DNA of 64,000 nt, from the NCBI RefSeq assembly GCF_001886185.1, contig NZ_JXLA01000017.1, positions 1 through 64,000 of the forward strand, given 5' to 3'. Source of the DNA: Enterococcus raffinosus (GTDB lineage Bacteria > Bacillota > Bacilli > Lactobacillales > Enterococcaceae). Shown one piece after another: positions 37,353-46,667 of the stretch. The notes below the pieces were generated by a model. The model had not been told where the DNA came from, did not search any database, and worked only from the letters and a program-made list of their open reading frames with translations. A program made the position numbers and the translations under genes. Position 1 is the first letter of the stretch; each line of letters starts with the position of its first letter.

Positions 37353-38619
37353 CCTAGCCTCATCTCTCTTCTTTGTGATTAAGATTAAAAAATTTTCTTC
37401 TTTATGTATGAATTTTGACTTATTATGTAAAAACTTCGTCTCTCTTCCGAATAAGCAACATTCATTAATGAAATCATTTGAAGCTTATCTTCTATTTACT
37501 AACCTTTGATTTTTGAACTATTTTTTCTTCTCCTCCCTCTCAATCTGGTACCTTTAGAAAAAAAGATGCAGCTCCATTTTTTGTCCTTTTTTCAATCAAT
37601 AAAATATTCATTTTCTATTTGAATTGATTGATGACTATGGAAGCTAAGTAAAGAAGCAGAATCTCGAGCGTAATAACTATCAAACGCTTAGACAACAAAA
37701 CTGTCTTCTCTACTCCGATTCAAATCGAATAAAAATTATTTTTATTTTAAATAAATAATTTTTATGTTTTATTATACATCTATTTTTAAAAAATTATAAA
37801 ATATTTTTTATAATAAATCAACAGCATATTAACTTTTAGAGAAACCTTTTTTTTAAAATGAATTTTGCTTAGCGAAATTTTTAATCGTTTACACATTTTA
37901 AATTTGTTTACTAAAATCTATTCGGAACTTAACATAAATAGCTATATAATAATAATTATCTGTAAATAATCCCTCTGTAACAAGAAAAATATTTAGTATC
38001 TAAATCTACTCCTGAAGAAAAAATAGGTAAAAACGTACTTTTTTACAATCGCAAACCACTCAATAAATTTTAATATAATTATTTTAAAAATAATTTTTTG
38101 AGACATTATTCAAGATGTATCGATTGGTTTTTTATACACTTATATTCAATATTTATTAATTTAGCTTTTTAAACCATCACTTATCTTCACACAAATATAA
38201 TTCACCTTCTTTTTATAGTCATTCTAATCTTCGCGAACGGTTCTAATATAATAAAATTATAATCAACATTTTTTAGTCAAATAAACCGCTTTATCATCGT
38301 ATTCACTGAAAGTAAAAATTGTAGATTTCTTGCTAGCATTGACTCTTTTATTACTTAATAAAGAGTTTATTACAATATTTTAGCCCTGTATCATTAATAG
38401 AAGCATCACTATATATCATTTCTGTCAGATTAATTATATTATTTTGACAATTATCAGTGCATTAATATAAACTTTTCTCTTTTCAATATTCTGAGAGATA
38501 TACGACTGGATAAACGACAAAAAAAACGATCTTTGTCTCGTTGTTTCGAAACAAAAATCGCTTATTGAGCTTTATCAAATGATTCATAGCAAATTGTCTA
38601 TTTGCAGTTTTTCCATGTG
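37353..38619. other. 1.27 kb AT-rich intergenic region
   Basis: No reading frame with a ribosome site is convincing here. Base composition falls well below the window average, with stretches such as 37740-37850 that are almost pure A/T. The region separates the coiled-coil/regulator unit from the second regulator. It may hold promoters, an RNA, or decayed genes. I see no tRNA, IS end or long repeat. Confidence 0.5.
38519..38563 (-). terminator. Terminator of the second winged-helix regulator
   Basis: Minus-strand stem GCGATTTTTGTTTCG/CGAGACAAAGATCG with an eight-T tail. Confidence 0.8.
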
Positions 38620-39327
38620 TTAGTGCACTGAAGTTTCTTGTAAGACAACATAGTCATTCTCTAAGTATTCAAAAAACTTTTTATTTAAACGGTAGCCCTG
38701 TCCCCAAACGGTCTGAATCGCTTCATCGCCAAAGCGGTTTTCTAGCTTTTCATTCACTTTTGATACAACCTTTGAAAGACTTGCTAAAACTGATTTCGTT
38801 GGTTCTTTTTCCCATATCTCACGACTTATTTCTTCCCTAGGTACTGTTCGGTCACCCGATTGAATCAAGTAATAAACAATTTCTTTTTGCTTCAGCTTCA
38901 AATTCAATTCTGATAACCTTTGTTTAACACTCACCTGCTGAACATGAGCAGCATCTTTGGAGGCCAAACTTGATAGTTCTGCAATTAACAAGTTTTCACG
39001 TAATCGTTCTAAATCAGAGTTCACTGGAAGCCACGCATCAAATGGTGCAGGATCTTTCTCATCATGATTCCCGTTTATTGCTCGACGAAATAGTTTTATC
39101 CCCTCTTCTTGAGGTAAATACTTGATCACTTCGTATGCCTCTACATCATAAAGTGTTTCACTAAAAATAATGCCTTCAAACTGATTGAAGAAACTTTTAT
39201 CAAAAGAATTTCTCTTTAGTTTTGTCATCAAATTAGCAGAACAATAAACCTCATTTCCTAACTGTTTCAATTGTTTTTCAAAATTTTCTTCATACAATGG
39301 AACCTTCGTTAAAAGCAATAATTGCAT
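38620..39327 (-). CDS. Winged-helix regulator with receiver-like N-terminus (paralogue 2)
   Basis: A 235-aa protein, nearly the same length and layout as the one at 36020-36718. The N-terminal receiver-like half contains QLLLLTKVPLYEENFEKQLKQLG and GIIFSETLYDVE, again without a phospho-acceptor aspartate pocket. The C-terminal OmpR-type winged helix ends in TVWGQGYRLNKKFF. The ATG at 39327 follows AAGGAGG by nine bases. Paralogy with the other regulator, and no sensor kinase nearby, suggest phosphorylation-independent control. Confidence 0.75.
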   Translation of the reverse strand: MQLLLLTKVPLYEENFEKQLKQLGNEVYCSANLMTKLKRNSFDKSFFNQFEGIIFSETLYDVEAYEVIKYLPQEEGIKLFRRAINGNHDEKDPAPFDAWLPVNSDLERLRENLLIAELSSLASKDAAHVQQVSVKQRLSELNLKLKQKEIVYYLIQSGDRTVPREEISREIWEKEPTKSVLASLSKVVSKVNEKLENRFGDEAIQTVWGQGYRLNKKFFEYLENDYVVLQETSVH

Positions 39328-39670
39328 AGTTTGTTTCCTCCTTAAAAATACCCTTCCAGTCTTGCGAATACCAATAATGGAATCACTCATTAATAAATTT
39401 CGAAAATTAATCTGAATTTTCATTAATTGTCGCATAAAAGAAAAATAATCACACGATTCAATTATATTATACTGTTAATTTTAGGTCAATTTTTAATTTC
39501 ATATAACAAAAACATAAGTGATGAAATTAGTAAGCATAAAATACATCTGATCCCTTCAATTAAATAATGTTTTAAACAAAACAAGATTCAAAAAGAGGTA
39601 TTAACGGTATTTAAAACACAACATTTAAAGCTAAAAATAAAAAAATGGTCATTAAATGAATTTATAACAC
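39328..39670. other. Regulatory gap upstream of the second winged-helix regulator
   Basis: A 343-base AT-rich stretch. A frame extends the regulator to 39435 but lacks a ribosome site. No gene or RNA is recognised. Confidence 0.4.
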
Positions 39671-39713
39671 AATAAAACCGCTCATTCTTCGACAAGCAAA
39701 AAATGAGCGGTTC
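39671..39713 (-). terminator. Terminator of the NCS2 permease gene
   Basis: Minus-strand AACCGCTCATT/AATGAGCGGTT stem with TTTTATT tail. Confidence 0.82.
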
Positions 39714-39725
39714 CTCCAACTTCCA

Positions 39726-41039
39726 TTATTTCACGTTTAGTATCCACATAAATCCAATAAAGACGAAGAAAAGCCCGTACATGATTGGAGAGACTTCCTT
39801 CCCACGCTTAGCAGCGATCATCGTGATAGGATAGAAAATGAAGCCTAGTGCAATTCCATCAGAAATACTGTAGGTTAACGGCATGCCAATCAAAATCAAA
39901 AATGAAGGGATGGCGATTTCTAACTGATCCCATTTGATTTGTCGCAACGATTGTGCCATCAATACACCGACAATAATCAAAGCTGGTGCTGTAACCTGTG
40001 ATGTAACTACCGATAATAATGGTGAGAAAAACAATCCAAAGATAAAGAAAATTCCTGTCGTAATAGCTGTGAGTCCTGAACGGCCACCAACAGCGATACC
40101 TGCAGATGATTCAACATAGGCACCAACTGGCGACGTTCCTAATAATGATCCAGCTAACATGGCTGTTGAGTCAGAAGCTAAAGCTTTTCCAACCCTCGGC
40201 ATTTTATTGTCTTTCATAAAGCCCGCTTGATTCGCTAAGCCGACTAGTGTCCCAGCTGTATCAAAGAATGTCACTAATAAAAAGGTGAGTACAACGACCC
40301 ATAGCTGAAGCGTATTGATATCTTTCACGTGTTTCAAAGCCACTAAAAAGGTTGGCTTCAGACTAGGGGCAGCTGAAATAATTTGAGTCGGTGCCTGGAT
40401 CAAACCTGTAATTAATCCTAATAAAGTTGTTGCGACCATTCCTATAAAAATCCCGCCAGGAGCCCGTCGCACCATTAAAATAGCTGTTACAATCAAACCG
40501 AAGATTGTTAGCCATGTTGTGCCCACACTCATTGAACCCAACCCAACCAATGTCGATTTGTTTGCAACGATAATACCACCTTCGCTCAATCCTAAAAAAG
40601 CAATGAACAAACCAATTCCTCCAGAAATGGCAAACTTTAAATCTGCTGGAATAGCATCAATAATCATTTCCCGCAATTTGAAGATCGTAATTAAAATAAA
40701 AATCAGCGATGCGACAAAAACCCCTGCCAATGCTGTTTCCCAACGAATGCCCATACCAATACAAACGGAATACGCAAAAAAAGCATTGATTCCTAGTGCT
40801 GGTGCCGTAGCAATTGGATAACGGGCAAGTACACCCATCAAAATACACCCTAATGCACTCGCTAAGGCAGTTGCAGTAAATACTGCACCTTCATCCATCC
40901 CAGAGGCACCTAGCACACTGGGATTGACAAAAAGAATATAGGCCATCGAAATAAAAGTAGTAAACCCTGCTAAAACCTCTCTTTTTACTGTTGTATTCAA
41001 TTTCTCAAGTTCAAAATAGGAACTTATTTTCCCTCTCAT
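39726..41039 (-). CDS. NCS2-family purine permease (PbuG/AzgA-like)
   Basis: A 437-aa protein with about 13 hydrophobic segments. AzgA-type motifs are seen (GFTTFISMAYILFVNPSVLG, ALGINAFFAYSVCIGMG, TFFDTAGTLVGLANQAGFM, ESSAGIAVGGRSGLT). It imports hypoxanthine, guanine or adenine by proton symport. The ribosome site GGGGGAG lies four bases from the ATG. A strong promoter and two CGAACATT boxes upstream suggest PurR control, fitting a purine transporter. Confidence 0.9.
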   Translation of the reverse strand: MRGKISSYFELEKLNTTVKREVLAGFTTFISMAYILFVNPSVLGASGMDEGAVFTATALASALGCILMGVLARYPIATAPALGINAFFAYSVCIGMGIRWETALAGVFVASLIFILITIFKLREMIIDAIPADLKFAISGGIGLFIAFLGLSEGGIIVANKSTLVGLGSMSVGTTWLTIFGLIVTAILMVRRAPGGIFIGMVATTLLGLITGLIQAPTQIISAAPSLKPTFLVALKHVKDINTLQLWVVVLTFLLVTFFDTAGTLVGLANQAGFMKDNKMPRVGKALASDSTAMLAGSLLGTSPVGAYVESSAGIAVGGRSGLTAITTGIFFIFGLFFSPLLSVVTSQVTAPALIIVGVLMAQSLRQIKWDQLEIAIPSFLILIGMPLTYSISDGIALGFIFYPITMIAAKRGKEVSPIMYGLFFVFIGFMWILNVK

Positions 41040-41061
41040 GATGCTCCCCCTAAAATCTAAT

Positions 41062-41069
41062 AATGTTCG
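41062..41069 (-). promoter_or_regulatory. Candidate PurBox core (downstream copy)
   Basis: Minus-strand CGAACATT (in CACGAACATTATT), about 35 bases after the predicted transcription start; resembles the core of the lactic-acid-bacterial PurR site. Confidence 0.4.
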
Positions 41070-41105
41070 TGAAATAATTGCTTGTTTTTTTAAACAACGA
41101 GGTCA

Positions 41106-41134
41106 ATCATATAATAAACGCCATAATATGTAAA
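41106..41134 (-). promoter_or_regulatory. Promoter of the NCS2 permease
   Basis: Minus-strand TTTACA (41129-41134), 17-base spacer, TATGAT (41106-41111). Confidence 0.75.
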
Positions 41135-41160
41135 CAATAATTTGTAAATAAGCCTAAACA

Positions 41161-41168
41161 CGAACATT
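41161..41168 (+). promoter_or_regulatory. Candidate PurBox core (upstream copy)
   Basis: Plus-strand CGAACATT (in CACGAACATTCG), about 65 bases upstream of the predicted permease transcription start, inverted relative to the downstream copy. Confidence 0.4.
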
Positions 41169-41396
41169 CGATAGGAAAACAACCGATTTCATCGAAACCC
41201 ATTCTGTCTCTTTAAACAAACTATTGGACAAAATTCCTAAACCTCGCTATTTTTGAAAAGGACTTCTCTATTCTTTTAATAATGATGGTCTTTTAACTTC
41301 GTTATAGGAAGTCACATGTTTGCCATCTTACTAGTAACGAAAAGCTTCTCTGTTCATTTACACCATCATCATAAGTACAGCAAAAGGAGAATTATT

Positions 41397-42308
41397 TTGA
41401 AACAACTTACCTTTAAACAATTTTGGGAATTATCCGAAATTTACACTGCGCCATTAAATCTATTTATTATTTTACTAGGATATGCTATCGCCAAGTATCA
41501 ATTCGATAGTCTGCCAAGTCCCGAATTCTTTTTATTTGTTTTGATTATCGTGATGTTTCATATTACCGTGAACGTCTTTAACCATTATATGGACTATCGA
41601 AATGCCTCTGATGAAAACTATAAGCAACAAACCAACATCATCGGACGGGATCACTTGGATCTAGGCTTTGTACGAAATTTTTATTTATTTAATCTATTGG
41701 TTTCTTTTTTATTAGGATTACTATTGGTTTGGCGAACGAATTGGGTTATAGGGGTTTTAGGAGTAATTGGTTTTTATATTGGTTTATTCTATTCGTATGG
41801 TCGGCGTCCGTTAAACAGCTTGCCCATCGCTGAAGCCTTGACTGGTACCGCCAGCGGTTTTTTTATTCCTGTAATTAGCTATTATCTCGCAGTATACCAA
41901 TCTCATGCAATCACTTTGGCAATAATCGGCAAAGTATTCCTGATTAGCCTGCCCTTAGTATTGATGATGTTCAATAATTTGTTAGCCAATAATACCTGTG
42001 ATTTAGAAGAGGATATTGAAAACCATCGCAAAACACTGGTCTATTATTTAGGCAAACCGTTAGCAGTAAAAGTATTGTCTAGCGTCTATGTATTTAGCTT
42101 TATTTGGTTAATTATTTTGGTCATTGCGGGATTGGCGCCTTGGACAGTACTATTTTTACTTTTCCTTTTTCCAAAAAATTGGCAGAGCCTAAAAAAATAT
42201 CGGGTGTTGCAGGATAAGAAAACAACGTTTCCGATCGTTTTGAAAGCCATGTCTGTAATCATGGTACTCTATCCAATACTTTATTTTATCGGTTCTTTTT
42301 TTGCATAG
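41397..42308 (+). CDS. menA: 1,4-dihydroxy-2-naphthoate polyprenyltransferase
   Basis: A 303-aa UbiA-family membrane enzyme with about eight helices. The first Asp-rich prenyl-diphosphate motif is NVFNHYMDYRNASDE and the second is ANNTCDLEEDIENHRKT. MenA attaches the isoprenoid tail to DHNA, giving demethylmenaquinone. Enterococci use this quinone in respiration and extracellular electron transfer. The start is TTG (41397), seven bases after AAAAGGAG; the longer frame from 41316 lacks a ribosome site. It is monocistronic and no other men gene is near. Confidence 0.88.
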   Translation: MKQLTFKQFWELSEIYTAPLNLFIILLGYAIAKYQFDSLPSPEFFLFVLIIVMFHITVNVFNHYMDYRNASDENYKQQTNIIGRDHLDLGFVRNFYLFNLLVSFLLGLLLVWRTNWVIGVLGVIGFYIGLFYSYGRRPLNSLPIAEALTGTASGFFIPVISYYLAVYQSHAITLAIIGKVFLISLPLVLMMFNNLLANNTCDLEEDIENHRKTLVYYLGKPLAVKVLSSVYVFSFIWLIILVIAGLAPWTVLFLLFLFPKNWQSLKKYRVLQDKKTTFPIVLKAMSVIMVLYPILYFIGSFFA

Positions 42309-42310
42309 TT

Positions 42311-42352
42311 AAAAACCTGCCAATTCCTTAAAGAATTAGGCAGGCTTTTTTT
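42311..42352. terminator. Bidirectional terminator between menA and the DeoR gene
   Basis: CCTGCC...GGCAGG stem with inner AATTC/GAATT pairing and an eight-T tail. Confidence 0.88.
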
Positions 42353-43129
42353 TCATACCCTTAATAAATTGATTTTTAACGCTTCGATATCTGCCTGCTG
42401 CTCTCCTGTAATATGAAAATCTGTAATCAGATAATCACATTCGTCGGGTTTGGCAAACCGTTTGAAACTTCGCTGATTGATCTTGCTAGACTCACACAAC
42501 ACGATTTTTATTCGTCCAATGTTTAGTAGGCTTTTTTTCATTTCTGCTGTTTCATAATTAGGCGTCGAATACCCATAACTCTTATCAAAAGAAGTGGTTC
42601 CAAGAATAATTTTATCTACAGAAAATCCTGCTAAACCAAGAGCTACAGAACTTCCAGAAACATATGGATACCCATTGCGGATCGCTCCGCCAATAACTTG
42701 TACCTGATAATTTGTTTTTTCGCTTAACAATAAGGCAATCTCCAAATCGTATGTCAAAATCGTTAAACGCTTTAACGAACTATTGATCAATTTCTCTGCA
42801 AAGGCTCTACAAGAGGTTCCTGTATCAATCGCCAAAATATCATTTTCTTCAATCAACTTGACCGCTCGCTCAGCAATCCGATATTTTTCATTTGTGAGTT
42901 CACGACTCTTAGGAATAATTTCAACACTCCGTTGAAAATCACGCTTGATCACACCTCCGTGTGTTCGAGTCACTAATCCCTCATTTTCAAGCTCACGCAA
43001 GTCATTTCGAATCGTTGATCCTGTGACGTTAAAAATATCGGCTAACTCCGCAACTTGCATGCGATTCTTTTCGTTGACTAGATTCACGATGGACTGCTTC
43101 CGTTCCTCTGCGTATAATTGATCATCCAT
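42353..43129 (-). CDS. DeoR/GlpR-family repressor
   Basis: A 258-aa regulator. The N-terminal DeoR helix-turn-helix is AELADIFNVTGSTIRNDLRELENEGLVTRTHGG. A C-terminal DeoR sensor domain follows with the phosphosugar-binding loops (AIDTGTSCRAFAEKL and TTSFDKSYGYSTPN). Members are derepressed by a phosphorylated intermediate of the pathway they control. The gene is the last of the upstream catabolic unit but has its own promoter at 43158-43186. Confidence 0.9.
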   Translation of the reverse strand: MDDQLYAEERKQSIVNLVNEKNRMQVAELADIFNVTGSTIRNDLRELENEGLVTRTHGGVIKRDFQRSVEIIPKSRELTNEKYRIAERAVKLIEENDILAIDTGTSCRAFAEKLINSSLKRLTILTYDLEIALLLSEKTNYQVQVIGGAIRNGYPYVSGSSVALGLAGFSVDKIILGTTSFDKSYGYSTPNYETAEMKKSLLNIGRIKIVLCESSKINQRSFKRFAKPDECDYLITDFHITGEQQADIEALKINLLRV

Positions 43130-43157
43130 TTTTAATCACCTTTTTGTGTTTTGTTTC

Positions 43158-43186
43158 ATTATAAAAGAAACTGAAAATGTAAGCAA
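43158..43186 (-). promoter_or_regulatory. Promoter of the DeoR-family gene
   Basis: Minus-strand TTGCTT (43181-43186), 17-base spacer, TATAAT (43158-43163), in the gap after the alcohol dehydrogenase gene. Confidence 0.65.
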
Positions 43187-43197
43187 TTAAACTAAAA

Positions 43198-44244
43198 TTA
43201 TTCTTTGAAGACAATCACGTTTTTTAACCCAATTGCTTTTTTAGCATTGTCTAAGGCTTCATCAAATTGATCGATTGAATAGCGTTTTGTGATCAGTTCC
43301 TTCAGGGGAATTCTTCCACTGGCAACCAATTGAGCAGAGGTTCGATACCCCATCAAACTTGCACGAGTACAGCCAAAAACTCTTAATTGTTTATAATGCA
43401 GGATATTCGTATTTAGTTTAACTTCTTCTTTTTCCTTAGGAAGTCCGCCAAAGAATAGGCAGCGGCCATTCATTGCCATATAGTTGAAGCTGGCTTCTTG
43501 TGCCTGTGGTGCCGGTGCCGCAATAATGCAGAGGTCAACGCCCTGATGATTAGTTTCAGCAGAAATTTTCTCCTGTAAATTCTCTGAAGTCAGTGGAATC
43601 AAATCGGGAATCATTTTTTTCGCATCCGCCAGCCGACTTTCCGATAGGTCATTCATCATCACTTTTCCGGCACCTCTAGCTCGCGCTAACATCGCGTGCA
43701 TGATCCCGATTGGTCCTGACCCAATGATCAACACATGATCTCCAGGCTTGTTTCCAGCAATCTCCTGTCCATTAAATACACAACTAAAAGGTTCAATTAA
43801 TGCCGCTTCTTCATAAGACAAAGCGTCTGGTATCAACGAGATATTGCCTTGGCGTACAGCTTTCTCAGGAATAACTAAGTACTCAGCAAATCCTCCTGGC
43901 AAATTGATCCCGAAGGCTTCGTAACTGTCACATAAATGTGTATTTCCACTGACGCATTGATCACATATCCCACAGCCCATATTCGGAGCGATTGCAACTC
44001 TCATCCCTTTTTTATAAAAATTAACAGAAGCTCCAACTTCAACAATATCCCCTGAGATCTCATGACCTAAAGTTAAGGGTGTTTCTTCACTTGCGGTAGG
44101 ATATCCATTCTTGTACATGCGAACATCCGTCCCGCAGATGGATGCTGCTCTCACCTTTATCAGAACTTCTTTTTCAGCTATCTCTGGTTTAGCCAGTTCG
44201 CTCAATTGAATCTTTTCTTTTCCTAATAATTGGATTGCTTTCAT
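43198..44244 (-). CDS. Zinc-dependent medium-chain polyol dehydrogenase
   Basis: A 348-aa MDR-family dehydrogenase. The catalytic zinc site is in ASICGTDVRMY and TLGHEISGDIVEVG. The structural zinc cluster is CGICDQCVSGNTHLC, and the Rossmann motif is LIIGSGPIGIMHAMLA. Closest subfamilies act on sorbitol, galactitol-1-phosphate or threonine; which of these cannot be decided. The start directly abuts the stop of the Gfo/Idh gene, with GGAAGG as ribosome site. In this operon it probably oxidises a polyol phosphate. Confidence 0.85.
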   Translation of the reverse strand: MKAIQLLGKEKIQLSELAKPEIAEKEVLIKVRAASICGTDVRMYKNGYPTASEETPLTLGHEISGDIVEVGASVNFYKKGMRVAIAPNMGCGICDQCVSGNTHLCDSYEAFGINLPGGFAEYLVIPEKAVRQGNISLIPDALSYEEAALIEPFSCVFNGQEIAGNKPGDHVLIIGSGPIGIMHAMLARARGAGKVMMNDLSESRLADAKKMIPDLIPLTSENLQEKISAETNHQGVDLCIIAAPAPQAQEASFNYMAMNGRCLFFGGLPKEKEEVKLNTNILHYKQLRVFGCTRASLMGYRTSAQLVASGRIPLKELITKRYSIDQFDEALDNAKKAIGLKNVIVFKE

Positions 44245-45267
44245 TTATCCTTCCACCTCGACAATTCTATTTTCCAGCAGTGAAGTTAAGCCGGCATTGA
44301 CCAACCGAACGGACATTAAGCCATCGTGACCTGTACACTTAGGTGTCGTGTCATTCAAAATGCAATCAATAAAGGCCTGATCTTCAGCTACATAAGCTTC
44401 TCTAAACAAGTACATCCAGCTGTGCATTGTTGGTTGGGTCAGTTTCTGATCACTTGTCGCGACTACAATGTTATGCTTCCCTTGATCACCAACCAAAATA
44501 CTTCCTTTAGTCCCAAGAATCTCCGTACGCGCATCATATCCATATTGAACATACTGTGCCCCATCAATCAGACCCAGCTTGCCATCTTCAAAACGCAGGT
44601 TCATCGCTACCGTATCATAATAATCAGGAAACTGATCGCTTACCTCTGGTGAACGATAATTGCCGCCATTCGCATAAATACTTTTCACTTCACTGCCAGT
44701 CAACCAGCGCAAGGTATCTAAATCATGACTGTTCACCTCGCCAATTGGTCCATTGCTTTTATGGATATCGAACATCCAAGGCTTTGGTTCACTCGGTCCG
44801 TGGGTTAAGGATTTCACCAAGACAACCTCACCGATCGCACCAGAATCCACGACTCTTTTTGCTTCCTGAAAACTTGCATCGAAACGTCGCATAAATCCAA
44901 CCTGCAGCTTCACTTGATTTTCCTCTGCCGCTTGGATCATTTCCAAACATTCCGCTTCATCCATTGCTAAAGGTTTCTCACATAAAATGTGCTTTTTCGC
45001 CGCAGCAGCTGCCAGTGCGATCTCCTTATGGTGGACCGTCGGTGTAACAATCACAACAGCATCAATCTCTGGGGTTTCCATCACTTCCCGATAATCCTCG
45101 TAAAGATATTGGCAATCTACTTCTTTTTGAGCCAGCTCCAAGCTTTCTTTTGAAGGATCACACAAAGCGATCAATTTTGCATTTTCAATTCGGCGAGCGA
45201 AGTTTTTTCCATGGATCATTCCTGCTCTGCCAGTACCTATCAAACAAATGTTAACCAATTTTGACAT
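44245..45267 (-). CDS. Gfo/Idh/MocA-family oxidoreductase (inositol 2-dehydrogenase-like)
   Basis: About 340 aa. The N-terminal NAD-binding fold has GTGRAGMIHGKNFA, the catalytic lysine is in the EKP motif ILCEKPLAMDE, and the C-terminal substrate domain has EVNSHDLDTLRWLTG. These enzymes oxidise or epimerise cyclic polyols and sugars. The ATG at 45267 has a long 11-base spacing from AAGGAG, and the ATG at 45276 overlaps the PTS stop (TAATG). Coupled translation is likely either way. Confidence 0.88.
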   Translation of the reverse strand: MSKLVNICLIGTGRAGMIHGKNFARRIENAKLIALCDPSKESLELAQKEVDCQYLYEDYREVMETPEIDAVVIVTPTVHHKEIALAAAAAKKHILCEKPLAMDEAECLEMIQAAEENQVKLQVGFMRRFDASFQEAKRVVDSGAIGEVVLVKSLTHGPSEPKPWMFDIHKSNGPIGEVNSHDLDTLRWLTGSEVKSIYANGGNYRSPEVSDQFPDYYDTVAMNLRFEDGKLGLIDGAQYVQYGYDARTEILGTKGSILVGDQGKHNIVVATSDQKLTQPTMHSWMYLFREAYVAEDQAFIDCILNDTTPKCTGHDGLMSVRLVNAGLTSLLENRIVEVEG

Positions 45268-45275
45268 GCCAATCA

Positions 45276-46661
45276 TTACTCCTTAGCCGTTTGCTTTTTT
45301 TGCGAGAATACTTTTACTGCTGTTACTAAAAATCCGCTAACCGCTGTTCCGATAGCTAATGCTAAAACATACAATAAGACATTTTCGACTGCTCCAGGAA
45401 TCAGGAAGACGAAGAAACCACCATGGGGAACTGCGATTCCGCACTTGAAGATCATCGACAAGGCGCCGGTAATCGCTGAACCGACTGTTACTGACGCCAG
45501 CACACGAATCGGATCGGCCGCAGCAAAAGGAATCGCCCCTTCAGAGATGAAGGATAGTCCTAAGACCCAAGCTGATTTTCCTGCTTCTCGTTCTTCTTTG
45601 CTGTATAAGTTTTTCCCTAAAACTGTTGACGATAAGGCCATTGCTAAAGGGGGAACCATCCCAGAAATCATTACGGCCGCCATCACCATACTTGTTTCCC
45701 CAGCACCTAGGTTTGTTAAGGACGCCACACCGAAAAAGTAAGCCGCTTTTCCGATGGGACCAGCCAAATCAATCGCCATCATCCCGCCTAAAAGCAGTCC
45801 CAGTAACACTGAATTCATTCCAGACAAACTGTTCAACCAATTGGTAATTCCTTCATTTAACGCTGTAATCGGAATCCCCACGATAAATTTCATGACAAGT
45901 CCCACCAGCAATACCGATACGACCGGAAGAATCAAAACAGGCAATAAACCTGAAAATGCAGGGGGCAATTTCAATACTTTCTTCAACCCATAAACCGTGT
46001 ACCCTGCTAAGAAACCGCCCAGCAAAGCCCCTAAGAATCCCGCATTCATTGATGAAGCGATCATTCCCGCGACCATCCCTGGAACAAGTCCCGGACGATC
46101 AGCGATCGAGAAGGCGACATAGCCACCTAAGATTGGCCACATTAAGCCCATCGCAATCCCACCTAGTTCATTGATTGCTGAGGCAAGTTCTCCTTCTGCG
46201 TTAATCCCGCCGAATGCAAAGGCTAACGCAATACATATCCCCCCTGCCACAACAAAAGGAATCATATAAGAAACACCTGTCATCAAATGACTATAGATCC
46301 CGCTTTTTTCTGATTTTGCTTCCGACTTAACCTCCGTGTTAGTCGAGTAAAAAGCCGCATTCGGTGCTCGGTCAAACAACTCATCTGGATGATCAATCGC
46401 TTCAGTAACATCAACTTCTAGTAGGCGTTTTCCATTGAATCGATCTTTATTCACCGATGTACTCGCCGCAATAATAACCGCATCGGCATCTGCTATCTCT
46501 TGTGGTGTTAAAACGTTCTCAGCACCAATAGAGCCTTGCGTCTCTACTTTGATTTCAATATTTCGCTTTTTAGCAGCTATTTCTAAATTTTCCGCTGCCA
46601 TATAAGTATGTGCGATACCAGTCGAACATGATGTAATCCCCACAATTTTCATTTTTTTCAC
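45276..46661 (-). CDS. PTS fructose-family EIIBC
   Basis: A 461-aa permease. Residues 1-105 are EIIB of the fructose family with the phosphocysteine in ITSCSTGIAHTYMAAENLE. A linker is followed by the EIIC membrane domain, with VSYMIPFVVAGGICIALAFAFGG and FISEGAIPFAAADPIRV. It would import and phosphorylate a sugar or polyol using EIIA from the gene directly upstream. The separate EIIA and the company of dehydrogenases argue against plain fructose uptake (no 1-phosphofructokinase is present). Confidence 0.9.
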   Translation of the reverse strand: MKKMKIVGITSCSTGIAHTYMAAENLEIAAKKRNIEIKVETQGSIGAENVLTPQEIADADAVIIAASTSVNKDRFNGKRLLEVDVTEAIDHPDELFDRAPNAAFYSTNTEVKSEAKSEKSGIYSHLMTGVSYMIPFVVAGGICIALAFAFGGINAEGELASAINELGGIAMGLMWPILGGYVAFSIADRPGLVPGMVAGMIASSMNAGFLGALLGGFLAGYTVYGLKKVLKLPPAFSGLLPVLILPVVSVLLVGLVMKFIVGIPITALNEGITNWLNSLSGMNSVLLGLLLGGMMAIDLAGPIGKAAYFFGVASLTNLGAGETSMVMAAVMISGMVPPLAMALSSTVLGKNLYSKEEREAGKSAWVLGLSFISEGAIPFAAADPIRVLASVTVGSAITGALSMIFKCGIAVPHGGFFVFLIPGAVENVLLYVLALAIGTAVSGFLVTAVKVFSQKKQTAKE

Positions 46662-46667
46662 CTTTCC

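Noticed and set aside
41040-41396. Purine riboswitch upstream of the NCS2 permease
   Set aside because: The conserved loop sequences of the purine aptamer are absent; PurBox-like cores are present instead.
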